Positions 34,001 through 49,000 of a DNA stretch of 64,000 bases are shown here, piece by piece. Numbering within the stretch: the stretch's first letter is position 1; each line of letters begins with the position of its first letter. Source of the stretch: Pipra filicauda (lineage: Eukaryota > Chordata > Aves > Passeriformes > Pipridae). Location of the stretch: NCBI RefSeq assembly GCF_003945595.2, contig NW_024104998.1:5152721-5216720 (forward strand), in the 5' to 3' direction. The notes under the pieces were generated by a model. It made no database searches. It had not been told where the DNA came from and worked only from the letters and a program-made list of their open reading frames with translations. A program made the position numbers and the translations under genes.

Positions 34001-37000
34001 TGTTACAAGAAAGCCAGAATTCAGAAGCTGGATATAAGTTTTAAGTAAGCTAGAGACTTCCATATGTGATGTTGGAAAGGTAAGCATCTTTCAGAGTTAA
34101 GATGTAGATATAGCCAGATTGTGTGGTAATTGATTGCAGCTTTAAGAAAGTTCTAGTATATGCTTCAAAATGTGAATGAGGCCTGGAGCACAGAGTGGAT
34201 CTATCATTGCTGAATATTGTTTTGAATATGTCTGACTGGAAGCATTTGTTTGTAGCATTACCAAAAAAAATAAAGTTTGCTGCAATCACTAGCGCTGTCC
34301 CACGGAAGGATAGCTGTCAAATCGTGCTGCTTTCATCAAATGTTGGCTTAGATGGCTCGAGTTTGTAAAAATTTCTTTTGTAGTTGTAAATGATTCTTTT
34401 TCATTTGAAACTGGATTTGAGAAAATACATTTTGGTTTTAGGGAATGGAGACTACATTCCAGTATATCTAGGTCTTCATAACTTAGTGAGAAATGCATGT
34501 GCATACACACATTCATATAATCTGTAAAGCTGCTTAAAATATGTCAAGAAGAAAAGGTCCCTGTAATTTATATGAAATGGGTTCTCCAGCTGAAATAAAG
34601 CAGCACAGTTGTTATAATGTGATAAATATCAAACTTAATTTCTTCATTTGTATCTTACCTTTCATCCATGCTGATGTTCTAAGTTTTGTTACCTTAATCC
34701 TTAAGAGTCTCATTTATCTCTAATAAGATTTTGTGTTAAACCGGTTGATTTTTCTGCCCTTTTTGCCTTCTAAACTCTTGGCTAAATCTTCTTTGTAGCC
34801 TTACTGTTTACTAGGTATCTCCTTCTCCTGCTTTGCCTACTCTTAGTCCATAATTTGCAGAGACCTGCTTTTTCTTTGCCAGGGCAGTCCATGCATTGAA
34901 GAGGTAGGAAAGGTTTCCTATTGGAGAGCAGATATTGCAAACAGTTTTTTTCAGCAACATCTGAACCATACATTCAAACCAATGAACTATTTCAATTTAC
35001 CTTTCCAGAAAAAAAGAAAAAAGTAAGTAGTAAACCTAGTTCTCTATTCTTTTGGTTATATAGGTCTGAAGCATTTACTACCCTTTTTATTGGCCTTTTT
35101 TGAATATATAAACTGATGTATTATGTATTCCTCCTCAAACAAAGACAAGAAGTGATATTCTTGTCATAGCTATTTTTGGATTTAGGGGAACCAAGATCCA
35201 ATAGAAAAGATTACAGTCTTCATAGGATAATGCACAAAAGGGGAAAAAGACAAAAGAAATAACAAAAGCTTCCCTAAGAGAACACACCATGTCTCAGAAA
35301 ATTACTTACAGGCAGGTTTTTTTCCCTAGAAATGTAAACAATAAAGAAACTAGTGCAACACTACATCCTCTCAGGATCTGGAAGAGTAACAGCCTGGAGG
35401 CTTGAGTTTTGGCTGTAGGAATGAACATAGGCTCTGAGCATCCAGCTGAGAAACTCATTTAACTTCATTCTAAATCTACTATTAAGAGTATGCTGAATAT
35501 TGGATGTTCAGCAGCTCAGCTGCATGACTCATGTAGACTGTTATTTTTATTCTTATTCATAATTTTTCTGTTCCAAGTGCATGGGCTATTTTGAGGAAAG
35601 GGTCTATGAATAGGGAATATAAATAGCTTAATTACGGTTTGTTTTGCATTTCTTGCTACTAGAAAACAATTGTTCTCAAAAAAAAAATCAGGAATTATTT
35701 TAAAGCTAAAACAAGCTGCTCTGTTTCGGAGCCCTATTGGTTTCCCAGATGATTCTGAAACACAAATAGGAGTTTTAAGCATCATGAAATTTGGGTACTT
35801 TCACACACCCTATTGAGTAAATTGCTTTCTTTGAATTGTTTGAATAGTGACATGCACAGAAAATGAGCATTCTGGAAAATATCAGGTAAAATGTCAAAAA
35901 AAAGCACTTTATCAACAATTTGAAAGGTAAAATGCAAATTTTTTGTACTCTTAGATAAACGTGTCTTATTTTTTCCTTTTATGGAAAAACATGTTTGTGT
36001 AATGAAGCTCTGGACTGAGCCACTTGCAATTGCACTGGACAGCTGTTGAGATGGCACTGGAATTTGTATGGGATGCTTTAACATAGATGTCATTCTGCAA
36101 GGTAGCAAACTCTGATCCAGCACAGGCACAGTACTTAATAGCTCTTTAAATTCTGCCTTAGTTAACCTCTAAGCACCTGCTGAAAAGCTTTTTAGGATCA
36201 AAACCAGAGTACTGGGCATTTTGCAAAAAACCTCTCCAAGCAACCTTTTATCCTTGCAAAATATTCTCTGTTTGAATTAGGGAGGGCAGAATTTTGGGTG
36301 TCTTGGCTTCTACTGAGCTGAGTACCAATACCAAAGAAACAATCAGCCTGCTCTTCCCTTGCCTTCTAATGGTGTTCTCCAAAGCATTTGCCACAAGGTG
36401 CTGTTGAAAAATTGGTGGAATAGATTCCTAGTGTGGGCTCTAAGTCTGTTTATGACTTCTTCCCTTTTTCCCAGTGCCAGGTTTGCTTGTTCTGAAGTGG
36501 TCGAGTGGTGGATAGTGAGTTTATAAGACACACTCTGCTTGCTGTCAGTGTTTTGGTTGAACTCCTATGGCTGTTTAAGACTTTTTCTTTATTTAAATGC
36601 AAGTTCTGGTCTCATCCACTAAACAGATACAGATAGAGTATGGGAAGATTTACTGCAGTTTTGAATGAAATCACTTGGATCTAGAGGAGCTGGTGAGAAA
36701 GTGAAAGTGAACACATCATTAATTTAAGGAATCAAGTGATTCCATCTTCTTTTTTGCTTTGATTACCTGATAGATTTTTTTCCTTAACACCCTGTAATGG
36801 GAGTTCTTCAGAATTATTTCTGCTTAACTCCTGATCTTCAGCAAGTACCCACAATGTTTAAGTCTCTGATCCCAAGGATTATCTTCAAATGAGTTGCAGG
36901 TGCCGTGAGTTGGCAGAACTAATTAATGACAACAGATCCAGTTGCCTTCAGGGGAAAAAGAACAGTGCTGGGCACCTGGTTATTCATTTTCTGACCTACA

Positions 37001-40000
37001 AATTCTTCCACCTTCTACTAACTCCATTTAACACCCTCAGTGCTGCTTGTTGAGTCCCAAATCTAAAGCTAAAGCTGCGATACATTCTGGTATTGCTTTC
37101 AGTTTTTAGTGGAAGCCTTGGTGAACCTCAATGCTGAGGAGAACCAGTCCTGCACAAAACAGACCTTCCATTGCACAGTATTGACAACAAAACTACAACA
37201 GAGATACTGTGCAAATATTTTTTAAAAAATCTGTTATTTCGATGGCAGGGCAAAGAGAGAGTAGACTGAAGTAGAAGGTTGTGCACAGTCATCTCTCCCA
37301 GTCCCAGATTTGCAGAGTTACACAGGTGTTTTGTTTGGCTTATGTTGTCCCATACACTAGGTATGTGTTCCTTCCCTGAAATTCTGTTCCCCAGAGGTTT
37401 TAAGGAGAGGGGTTACCATGAGCAGCTGCAGCAACAGCACCAACAAAAGCAGCAGGCATTGGACCCTCGATTTCCTGTGCTGAGCTGAGCCTGTGCAGCA
37501 CTTGGGGTGTCCTGGGTCGTAGACATCTGCCGTTTGCGCATCTCCGTCCTCTCTGATCCCATGGGCTGCAAGACAGCAAAAGAGTGGGGAAGTAAGAAAT
37601 CTCTCTCTCTTCTTTTTTTTTTTCCTTTTGTTTGCTTTAGAAGTCTTACCAGGAAGTGCTGAAGGCCACAGCTCCAAAGGAACTGAAAAGCTAAACACCT
37701 GATTTTCCCCCATGGAAGCCCTTAAGTGTTGAATCCACTGGAAGATTCACTCATTTAGGTGCTGTGATGGAAGGCAAAGGGCTAATGATTTCTGCACATG
37801 GGTGGAAATACAATGAGAAGGGAGTGGTGATGCAGAGAAAAAAACATACAAGTGAGGGGTCTTGAAGATCTCTTGGCACAGTGGTATATAAGCCAAAGAG
37901 TTGAAAAGTATTTCCTGAGGTTTTGACTTCGAGGCCAATCCTAAAGAAAATGGTAAAGAATAGAGGGAGTTAGGGCCTCTTTTTTTATTTCTTTTTTATC
38001 TCTTTTTCTTACACTCGATTAGCCAATGCACAAACTTAATGATACTTGAGTGAGACACCTGAGCTCTCCTGAAAATCTGGTCTTTGTTGAGTATTGAGGA
38101 TGTCTCAAACCTGCTGGTTGCTGCTGTAGCAAAGGGGGAAGTGCTAGTGCTAACTTGTCCATTGTAGGTCTGACTGCCACAGTTTTTAAAACATTTTTTT
38201 CTCAAGAAGGAATCGAGTGCTTCTGTGAATATGAAGAGAAAACACAAATAGATGATAATAATTACAGTATTTTGGTTGACCCCCAACTGAAGACAGTGTG
38301 AAACAATGATGGATGCACTGTTTGGTTTTTTGCACTGTTCTAGGAAACCTTTTTGGAGCCTGCATTTTGCAGATTATGCAGAGAATTGGTGTTGATGAAA
38401 TGAAGTTCCCTTAAAGTCCCTGTCCCTTTCTGACCTATCTTTGAGCTTCATATTTGCTCTACAGCTCTTAGTAATGCTCTCCCTGTTATGCTAAGGGTTG
38501 TGCCATATGTAAGTGACAGATGTCTTTTATAGATGAAATGCCAGCTTGTACAAAAATGAGTATGTCTTTCTTCATTTTATTTGTATTTGACTTTTGAATA
38601 CATAATATAACTAGTCATCCTCCTATGTCACGAGATCCTTTTGTGTGTAGGTTTGTTTCAGGTTGCTAAACCTTCTTTTTAGGCCATAATGGTTGTAGGG
38701 GAATTAAAATTAGCTGCTACCAATTTTGAGTTCTTTTTTAAATTGATAATTTAGTATCAGACTTGAATCTAATGAAATGAATACTGGGGGGTTAAAAGTT
38801 GCCTTCCTTTCTAAGATGTTCAGCCAGGTTTAGGAAATACTGTTGTTGTAACTTGAGGGGAAATGTACAGACATTGTCATGTACTCGATAGAAGTGTCAG
38901 GAGAAGAAAGGAGGTTATTTTAGCAGAGTGCAGCATTACATTTTGCTGCACTTTGGCTACTGGATTTTTTTAATGCTGAATTTCTTTCTGTCTTATAGAG
39001 CTTAGCAGTTTTTATATTTGTGAGAACCACCTACTCTCCCAAGAGAAAAAAACATGACATGGTGAGCAGAAGATGCACCTGTTTTTCAGGAGGAATAAAA
39101 TACAAGAACAACAATACAGATAGAAATTTTAACCCATATACAGATAGAAATTATAAACCATTTTGAAACTCTGTAGACCTAACTGACAAGCAATACCTAA
39201 ATGACCAGAAATAGAAAATCACAAAAAGAACATAGCTTCCCACCCCCCCAACATTTCTTGTTTCAAAATGTGGAAGAGTAAATGTGAAATGTAGAATGAA
39301 TTTGTAGATTCAAATTTCTTTCTTTCAGAGTTTCAGATTCACAGGAATAGAATGAAACTCTTTAGTATTAATTTCCTTCCAGATACCTATACTTTTTTAA
39401 ATAGAGCCTTTTCACAATTTCAATTAGAAAGTGTTAGTATAATAAAGCATTATTGGAAGAATAATATATCTAACACTATTTCAAGCTGTTTTGAACAGTA
39501 AACAATTATTATTGATTAGAAAAATGTAACTTGGATTCAGATGTGCTGTTTATATAGCCTAATCCATACACTCTTACTTTTGAGATGTTTTATGTAGGTA
39601 GGTCACTCATTCATATCTCTAATTCATATGTCAATTGAACTAATAGTGATCTGAGTAGAAAATTTTGTTCCTGTTGTCTGCTTTTTCCCAAAGATAAATG
39701 TATAGATGGGGAAAATAGGAAGAATACACTCCTCCTCCCTGCCTTGTTCCATCATGGCTTAATTCAAGAGATCTTTCTGGATCCATTTTTACCATTTTAG
39801 GTGGTTCTTCAGAATTTTCTTTGACATCTTTAATGACATGGAAGAATATGTAAGTAGCTGCATGGCAAAAACTGCCCAGCAGCATCATGGCTTTGTTTCA
39901 CTTCTGAATCATAGAGCATCTAACTATGACTGGTGCAGAAGAATTGTGGGAGTTTGTGTTCTTAATTTAGAAAGGGGAACTGGGAAATGTATTGAACTTC

Positions 40001-43000
40001 TGATCAGTAGAAGCTTATGATGTTCTATTGCCCTCTGTTTCATTCAGAGATAAATAATAAGTTAGCCTGGGCACAACCTAATCTCAATGGCAAGAGAGCT
40101 GAGCAGTGGTGCAGGTTATTACAGAGTTGTAGAAACTCCTTTGGCTCAAATAGTATTAAGACCCTTAGGACAAAACCATGTCAAGCTGGTTCAGGTTCAC
40201 AGAACAAGCAAGGAGTAAGTGATCCATCTCAGTTTTTTAAACTTCATTCTTCCCTGCTGTTATCTTTTTTATTTTTCAAATGCAGCTCTGGCTCTGTCAT
40301 CAAGCATGTTGCTCTATATACACCTTTGTACATGGACCAGCTCCGTTGGCCGCATAAGAGTGATTAATCTGCGGGAGAAGCGGATATGTTGCATCAAGTG
40401 TGGGGGGGTTTTTCATCCTCTAACCAGAATCACAAAATAAAGTTGACCCTCATGTTTGCAGCGTGACTTGTTACAAATGTATAATTGTATTGTACACTTT
40501 TGTAATGCCAGACATGAGGCCCGAATGCACAGTAAGACGTAGTCTTTGCCTAAGTTATGTCAGATTTTCTTATCTATATTTATGGATATTCACTGGCCAG
40601 ATTATGTGACCAATACATCTGTTCTAGAACAAGCAGCAATCACAAGTATTGAGGCCATGTTGATGAGAACACAGCTGCAATGGGCAGGACACGTCTCAAG
40701 GATGAAAGATCACCGCCTCCCTAAGATCCTGCTTTATGGTGAACTTGCCACCGGCTGCCACAAGAGAGGAGCCCCAAAGAGAAGATACAAGGGCTGCCTG
40801 AAACAACATCTCAGCCTTGGCCATATTGACCACCATAACTGGTCTACTCTGGCCTCAAATCGGGAGGCCTGGAGACACACCATCTATAACGCTGCTGATG
40901 CCTTTGAGAAAGCACGCAAGATCACCCTTGAGGAGAAAAGACAATGCAGAAAGAATTGTGTCTTCCAGAATATACCACCTAAGGAGTCTTTCTGCTGTGC
41001 CTTTTGCAACCAGACATGTCTATCTCGCATTGGCCTTTTTAGCCACCAACGCGCTTGTAACAAACATGGGTAGAGCCCTTCCCAAATCTTCGTTCGCGAA
41101 GCCCAGCCATGATGATGACAGTGGCTTTCTAGATTTCTTTGCTTTTCAGGAAAAAAAAAGAAAAAAAATGTAATTTAAGAAAAAAAAGGAAAAGGTAAAC
41201 CAGTGAAGCCCAAACCCTGCAATTTTGTAGCTGTGCATGGTGATACAGCTCCCTGTCTGCTGCTTTTGCTTTTACATAAGCTGCTCCTTGCCTGGAATAG
41301 AGGCAAAGGCACAGACACTGAGTTTATGTAAGTCATTTAAGGATTCATTTTCAAAGGAAAGTACCTTAAAAAGTATTAAGGCTATCAGATTATGACTGTA
41401 CACAGGGAAGTATAATGATCTTGGAAGGTGTATGGAAAAAGGTCATAGAGATGAAGCAAGTTGTCTGAGATGCAGTGAGTTAATGACAGAGCCATGAGTG
41501 AGACACAAACAGAAAAGCCTTTTTTAATGTATATACATGTCTTTCTGCTACTTCTAGTATATCCAGAATGTCCCTATGGGACATGGAAGTTTTCCATCAC
41601 ACTTTGCTACTTCTCAGTGAAACCACCATAGCTGTGTAATGAGCCTAGCCAGGAAACTGCTTGAATTAGAGTTCAAGAGCAATTGCTTGCTGTAGAACAA
41701 ATGGCTAGTAGATTTATCAGTTACTCCAGTGAATATCATTTGTAGGAATACATAAAATGCTGTACTTCTTTCACTACAAGACCACACTATTAGTCAATAT
41801 GGCAATGAAATGGGAAACAACCTGTGATTGAACAAATTTCTCCTTCTAGAGAAATTTTATAATGCAGTTAGAAAAGAAATAATTACCTGAGTCCATTTTT
41901 GTAAACATGAGTGCAAATATTCTTCTATCACCTTATTAGCAGATGTGCACTTTGAAAGTGGCAGTTGGTAAATATAACTTGTTGTCACAGCAGCCTCCCA
42001 GGACAGTTGCTTATTTGGTCAGCTGACACTCTGGAGATAAAAACCAAGGTGATGTTCTTTCTAAGGTTTTCAGTTTGCCTGCCATGCAATTGGTATTTAG
42101 TTTTAAATGGATTTTTTTATTGACCAGTATTAAGTATTTTCTGTTTCCTTTCTCTTGCCAATCAAATATAAGTATGTCCATCAACAAAGAGGATGTATTC
42201 TTTGGAACGCCAAGATCTTGTCGCGGTGAGAGGAAATTCTATCCTAGTTTTTATTTATTCGATTTTGAAGTATTAATGCTAATTACATATAGTGTGCATT
42301 AATGCTAATTTCATGTATGTGCCTGAAGAATGACATTTTTCAGCTGCTGAAAAATCGTATCACTTCCCTATGGTCAGTGAAGACAAGGGAATTTATACCA
42401 GATACCAGCTGAGGATCTGATCTGGTACTCGTATTTATGCTGCAGGGTAAAGCAACTTCATATCTTGGGTTGGACTTAACACCACATGGTGGTAAGCAGA
42501 GGTGTCCTGAATTATCTGAAATGCCTTTCTTCAAAATCTGTAGATTTTTTTTTTTTAATAAAGAATCCTCCTTCTGCTTCCTGAATGCATTTAAACAGTT
42601 GGTTACAATCACTGAAAGTGACTTTTTCTATCTTACTAAGGGAATGCAGAGAGTCGATGTGTATCAGCGTGCATGAACTATTGTTCTTTGTTTCTGCTCT
42701 CTTTGAACAATTTTGCATTTATTCTTTAAGAGAAGTCTTGTTTCAACTATAAAATAAATTTTAGGGGTGGATATTTTTATTTCTTCTAAGGTAGTTTAAT
42801 TATGTTTAGATTCCTAAATACATGTATTTAAATAGTTAGACATACAGACCTATGAGATGCTGTTCTTGAGATCCTTGCAAGTTCAGGAACATCAACACCC
42901 CTCAGGTTCAAACTCAAATCACTGCTCTGCTTTTGTTTGGGTTTTGATTCTTTGGTTTTCTGGGGTTTTTTAAGTCACTTGAGTAGTCACACTGAGCTCT

Positions 43001-46000
43001 AGTGCTTTCCCTCATTAGGACTGAGGCAAGGTTATATTGCTGCTTCAAGGTAAGTGAGGAAGGTCTAGCAGCAGAACTTACCTCTGAGCCCGAATGGACA
43101 GTTTCAGCAACCTATTTTGTGACATTTTGTCCACTAATACACTTGGCATTCCTAAACCTTGGATGCCCCCTGGTCTCTTGTTTGTGTTTAATTGCCTATT
43201 ACCTTTAACTCCCTTACTAGGTTGCTGTGCTACAAGAGAGGTCCATAACCTAAAATTTGCCTCACTGAGAAAGAATAAGCCAATCAAATATTGTCTCTCT
43301 CTAGGTTATCTCCTTCACACCAAACTGGAAATTTCACTGCTCTAAACAGCCTGTACCTCCTTTATCCTCTAAGATTTCCAGACCTCTCAGAAGGTGCTAT
43401 GAGCATGAACAAATTGTATGAGAACCCTCTGTGCTGGATGTTCCCTGCACTTTGAGACCTGGAATCTGTCTTCTCTGTCCCCACCATCTGGAGCAGCTAC
43501 ATGCCTTGTTTGAAAATGGGTTAGAGAAGAAAACATAGAGGATTAGAAAACTGGAGATAGACCTCTATCTTATTCATGTTTACTAAGGAATCCAAAAGTA
43601 CTTTTAGACTCCTTATGGAATGAGGTGAGATACCTTTAACCAAAGGACTTCGACCTCTACCATCTCATGCTCTGTTTGAACCCAGCCTGGGTACAGTTTT
43701 AGCCAAAAGCTGGGTATAACATGAAATGTTATCTCTGTGTTCAATTATCAGTTTGACTGCCCAAAGTAATGACAGCACTCTCAAAGACACCATGTCTGCT
43801 TGCTGAGGGCTTGGGTAGCCATAATTTAATAGAAAAAATATTACTTTCTGGTCCATACAGATAGGGAAGGGCTAAATCTGATGATTCTTGGGTGGTCAAT
43901 AGAGTGTGATTTTGCTAATATTGCATCACTGTGAGGAATCAAGTCCTTGAACAGGACAGTCAGTCAGTGTCCAGTTGGCAAGAGGAGTTTCAGTTGCAAA
44001 GGTCCTCGTAGTGGTGGTGTTGGCTGGAGCAGATGAGACTCTGACTCATGAGTTACTGTGCAGTTACATCCAGCTGTCTCATGCTCCTTGGGGCCGCTCC
44101 AGCACACACATGGTCCATCCCTAGCGATTATCCTGAGCTACATACAAAACATCTTCTACCTACCTGAATTGTGTACACAGATCTGTCCTACATGGTCATT
44201 TCTGCATCTGCAAGACGTTTCTTCTGACTACGTACAAGTGACTGGCTACTTGCAAGTCTCCTCTGACTACCTGCAATCTGTGCAGAATTGGACTGATTTT
44301 GTAGCCTCGGAGTCTCTACCCTAGATGTTAATCAGCACCTTGAAACATAAAGAAACTTGTCTAGGCACAGCAGGTCCTACCTGGAGGAATCCACAGAACT
44401 GTCCCCATTCTGCATGGAAAGCACCAATAAGTCAATCCCTTAAATGAGGACGGAGTAGTTGCGTTGATCAGCTTTCCTCCAGTTGGTTCACTGTTCCAAG
44501 TCAATCTAATGTAGCATCTATGCAGATGCCTAGGTTCAGAGTTTCTGTATCTCCCAGGGAAAGAGATGTCCTTCTCTATGCAATGATAATAACAAATTTA
44601 GTCCATTATAAAATTGTCCCTAAAGAACAATGAAACAAAAATAGAGGAAAATTAATGGCACATGTTCTTGCTTCTTATCCAGCAAGGTAGCATCTATTAA
44701 TCATATAAAAAAGTAGATGCTCATATTGTTGAATGCTAATAAGTAATCAAAAAAGTCCAGGGATTTAAGAAAGCATCTGAAACACTACTTTTGACAATAG
44801 TGGAAAAACTACTGTATGCCTTAAGAGTAGTGTTGAAGTGGTGAAATAAGTATGTCTGTCATACCTTTTCCATTCCAAAGCATGCCCATCTAACATTCAG
44901 ATTATGAAGCATTTCTGTATGTAACCTTATAAACACAAAGGAGTGTAAAGGTCAGGAGTGAAAATTATTTCCCTGTTTAAAAAGACCTTAGATGATATCT
45001 GGCTTAGTTGTAACATTTATAGTATTTGCTAATCTCTCAGCAGAAAGGTGGGTTACAAGAACATAACATTCCCAAAGAAGGAATATTTAAAATCTGAGCC
45101 ACAAATGTCAAATTTAAAAAAAAAATTCAGATAAATTAAAAAAAAAAAAAAACCAAAAACCAAAAAAAAACCACCAAGAAACACAAGAATAAGCAGAAGA
45201 TTGTAGTCAAAATTTTATACTTTTATCCACATTTTCTGCTAGAGCACAATGACATTTTCTCAGCTCAAAGTGCAAAGATTCTATTACTTAAACATAATTA
45301 CTTAGACATAATGTTTCCTTCTTGTACATGTTACAATCAGGCAGGTGTGCAAGCTTTTAACTTGTCCTCAGGGCTGATTTGCATGGCCACAACATGAAGC
45401 TTTCACAGTAACTCCACAGCCTGAGAAGCCCTGTGCTATAATGCTAGCTGACAGCCACTTGGAGTGACTGCACAGATGTGGATCATATAGTGCAATTGTT
45501 TTTCAGTAAATACTTCAGGTCTGATCCAAACTCCATTAAAGCAATGGAAACCACTTATTGGTGTCACTGAGCTTTAGGTAAGGTTATGTAACTCTCACAG
45601 TTGCTGCTTTGTCTTTGGATCCTCCCAGCAATGATAATCAGTGAGTTGGAAGAGAAGAGATTCTGTCCTTATCTACTAATGTCATAAGAGACTTGCAGCT
45701 GGGGCCAAGCTCCAAGTAAATCTCTGAATCTATATTTTAACAATTCAGATATATGTGGGGCTGCAACATACTCCCACTGAAGCCTGTGGCAGTTTATTGT
45801 CAGCTGAAGTATGAACAGGAAACTCGATGCTCATGCTGCTTCCTCTTCATTGACAAATGTGACAAGCAGGCTTTCTGCATCAAGCAGTGTGCTATTTTAG
45901 ATAGAGAAGAATTCTAATATATGTTAATGAACTCACCCACACATGTGCACATGCTTTAGGCGTAGTTGTCGAATTGCCCACTTAGTAAGTTGAGAGCAAG

Positions 46001-49000
46001 AGCTCTTCGAAAGTTATTTTCTATTACTGGAGATTTGGCACATTGTGGTGAGATGACTGAGATGGTTGAAAGTTTGTAAATACAAGACAGAGGTTAGCAG
46101 AAAGGAGACTGGCAACCACATGGAATAAACTAGCTTTTTGTGTCATTGCTGTGCCCCAGTCTGTCAAACGCTTAAGTGGATAAACTTGCAAAAGTGTTAT
46201 CCTTCTATGAGTTTAACTAACAATTCTGGGATGCTTTTATGTCAAATGTCCAGAAATTGAGTGCCTTTACCTGTTTCACCTAATTTATTTTTCCAGAGAA
46301 GCAGCAGCTCAGAGGAGCCAAGTTCATCTATCCAGCTTAAAACATCACTTTACATTTCAAAGGGAATGTCTGAATGTCTGAAAGTGTATCACACCCACAT
46401 AGTAACAGGTAATGGTGCCTTGATTAGTCACCTCCAACTGAGGCGCTTTTCTACCAATAGCTGAGACCTCTTCTCCTTTTTCTTTGGCATTCAGTGCTGC
46501 CCAGTTGGCCACTACACCAGCCCACTGTCTGCAAAAAACTTCCTGCACTAAAGTCGTTCTCTGAGTAAAATCTGACTTTCTTGTTAAGAAACCTAGTTAC
46601 TTGAGGTTTCAGTGAGATTTTTGTGGGGTAGGGTTTTTTTTGGTTTTGGTTTTGGTTTTGGTTTTTTTCCTTAGAGGGATGCCCTGTATCTCCTCTGGAT
46701 AAAGAATTGCTTTCCTTTGGATTTTATCACAAGAGACTTCATTGAAAATATTATTCTAACATGTAGTTAGCAGGGTCACTGTCTGTCATTATTTCTTCTG
46801 TAATATGGGAAAGACATGAGAGAATTCTTTACCAGCTGCATAGAAAAAGCAACCTCTTGTTCCAGTCCAGCTGATTATGCGGATGCTATGACAGTGGAGC
46901 AGTATGAATATAAGTATAGATATAACTTTGTCCCAGGCCGAGTCCCTTCACAAACTAGGTCATTGCAAACTGCAGTTAAGTTAAATCAGTGTCAAGTCCT
47001 CCTCCTCTGCACAGCACAGGCTCTTGGCATCCCTTTCCTTGTCTTCTATGGCAGCTGGAGTCAGCCTCATTGGATGTATGTCAGTCACACTGCCTGATCA
47101 GCTCTCTCAGAAGCAAAAACAAACAAAAAAACCCCCAGGCTTCTTCAGTGTTGGGAGTTTTAGCATGGCTTCAACCCTGATTTGGCTGGCTCTGATGTCA
47201 GAGGAAGTATCTGCTTCTGGTTATTTTTATGTATCTTGCTTTAAAAAAAAAAAAAAATCATTCATCCTAATATTTTACAAACCTTTCTACTACGCAGTGA
47301 AATTGCTGCATGTAGCAGATTACTCTGCTCACTCCCATCATCTCCTACTGAGGGCTTGGTTGCATTGTGCTTAATTATGAATGGTCTCCAAAAAGCCCAT
47401 TTTACTGTACTATGAAGTGACTCATATCACACAGAAGCTCTGACAACTCGCACCGGGTACTGCAGGCACATGGCGCTGTATTAGTTGGTGACTCATTTCG
47501 TGTTGTACTCGGTGCTGAGATCTGACTCACACTGAACTGTGTGAGGAGCTGACTGACATTGTACTGGTCTGAAAGCTGGTTTGAATTGGGATGACTCACC
47601 CTGGAGTGCATTAAACGGTGATTCACATACTGTTTCCTATTGATTCCGATTGTCGCGATTCACTTCGGATTGTACTATGCTGGCATCTGGCTGCTCTGGC
47701 AGGGCAGGCACAGTCATAGTGACACTCTGCCTTGTGAGCTCAGCTGTACTGCCAAATAGCACAGTATCAACCAGGAGGAGTATTACCAAAGTCAATTTAA
47801 AGCTGAAGTAAAATCAGAATTTGGCTTAGCACACCTTCACTTTGGCCATGACACTTTATGGCCATCTTTGCTTCACCTGGCTCTGACAAGCTTTGAAACA
47901 TGCCTACAAACAGCAAGTGGGGAGTCACGAACATCTAGCTAAGAACCCTGCTGCTTCTATGCCAGGAGATCTCTGGAGTATTTCCAAGACTTGCTGCCTC
48001 CTTTGTCATTTTTCTGAGTGACAAAAAGATGAGATAAACTTTCATAAGTGACTGAGTACTGGTAGTTGCTTAAACGTTTCAAGTTCATCAACTTGTGACT
48101 CCAAGAGCTACAGGCACCTTATACTCTGAAAACTCCTTTCTGGTACTTTAAGCTCAGCCATCAGACATCACTACTCACTCTGAGATATGTCCACTGTTCT
48201 ATCCAAGGGGTAAAGAAGTGTGTAACAGCTGAGGTGATGCTTCCATGATTAACTGTTTGGGACCCAGAGTAAAGATATCAAAGTAAGAATTGATGTGAAG
48301 GGTAGATAAGAAATTAAAGGGGAAATAAACTAACTGTTCTCTCACCTTTAAGCGTTTTATAAAACATAGTGCTAGTTTTACATTCAGTTGTCTGAACATG
48401 CTTTGAGTTTAGAAAGATGCTCCTAATTTTAAACTGACCACAACTAGGACTGAGGTCCAAGTTGATACTGATTCTGATGCCCATTTAGTTGAACCAGTGG
48501 TTACTGGTTCTCGGTTCCATAGTACGGCAGTGGTGTAACTAGCATTACTGGGACTTAGCTCTGGAGAGCCCTGGATCTGGTGCTGATGTTCTGTTTGTTC
48601 AGTGGGCACAGAGGTGCAAGGAGACTCCTCACTGTTACGTCATAGCAATGGTATAGTATGAAAAGTTTTGATTTTACATTTTTCAGCAAATGTAAAACAG
48701 CAAAAATGAAATAATGGAACAGTTGCATCAAGTAAATTTCATCAGTATTAAATTACTGTAATTCTTACTGGAACATACAAGGATAATATTTTTCGCTTTC
48801 TGCATTTGTGTCCAGTTTTCATTACCTGCTTTTTCTTGCCCACTGATATTACCTAATGACAGAGCTCGGGAAGAGCTTTTTCTCTACCAGGAGGATGCAT
48901 TATGAGGCAGGCTAATACTGGAAGAGTCTCTATGGAAGCACTCGCCTGTTGCTGCTCATCTTTCCAACTTCGCAGGGGAGCCCAGGGCCCCGAGATCGGA

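Larger units (their letters stand above)
33428..37416 (-). other. RGS20: RGS20 intron between cysteine-string and linker exons
   Basis: GT-AG on the - strand, 4.0 kb. It contains a degraded CR1 3' end near 33648-33712 and a TA-rich simple stretch at 33713-33788. No further exon is recognised. Confidence 0.9.

Noticed and set aside
44221..44280. Short repeated 'ctgactac..gcaa' units
   Set aside because: Only two or three imperfect copies with no consistent period; too weak to call as an array.
46816..47097. 93-codon + strand frame in RGS20 intron 1
   Set aside because: No family resemblance, no splice context and opposite strand to RGS20; likely chance.
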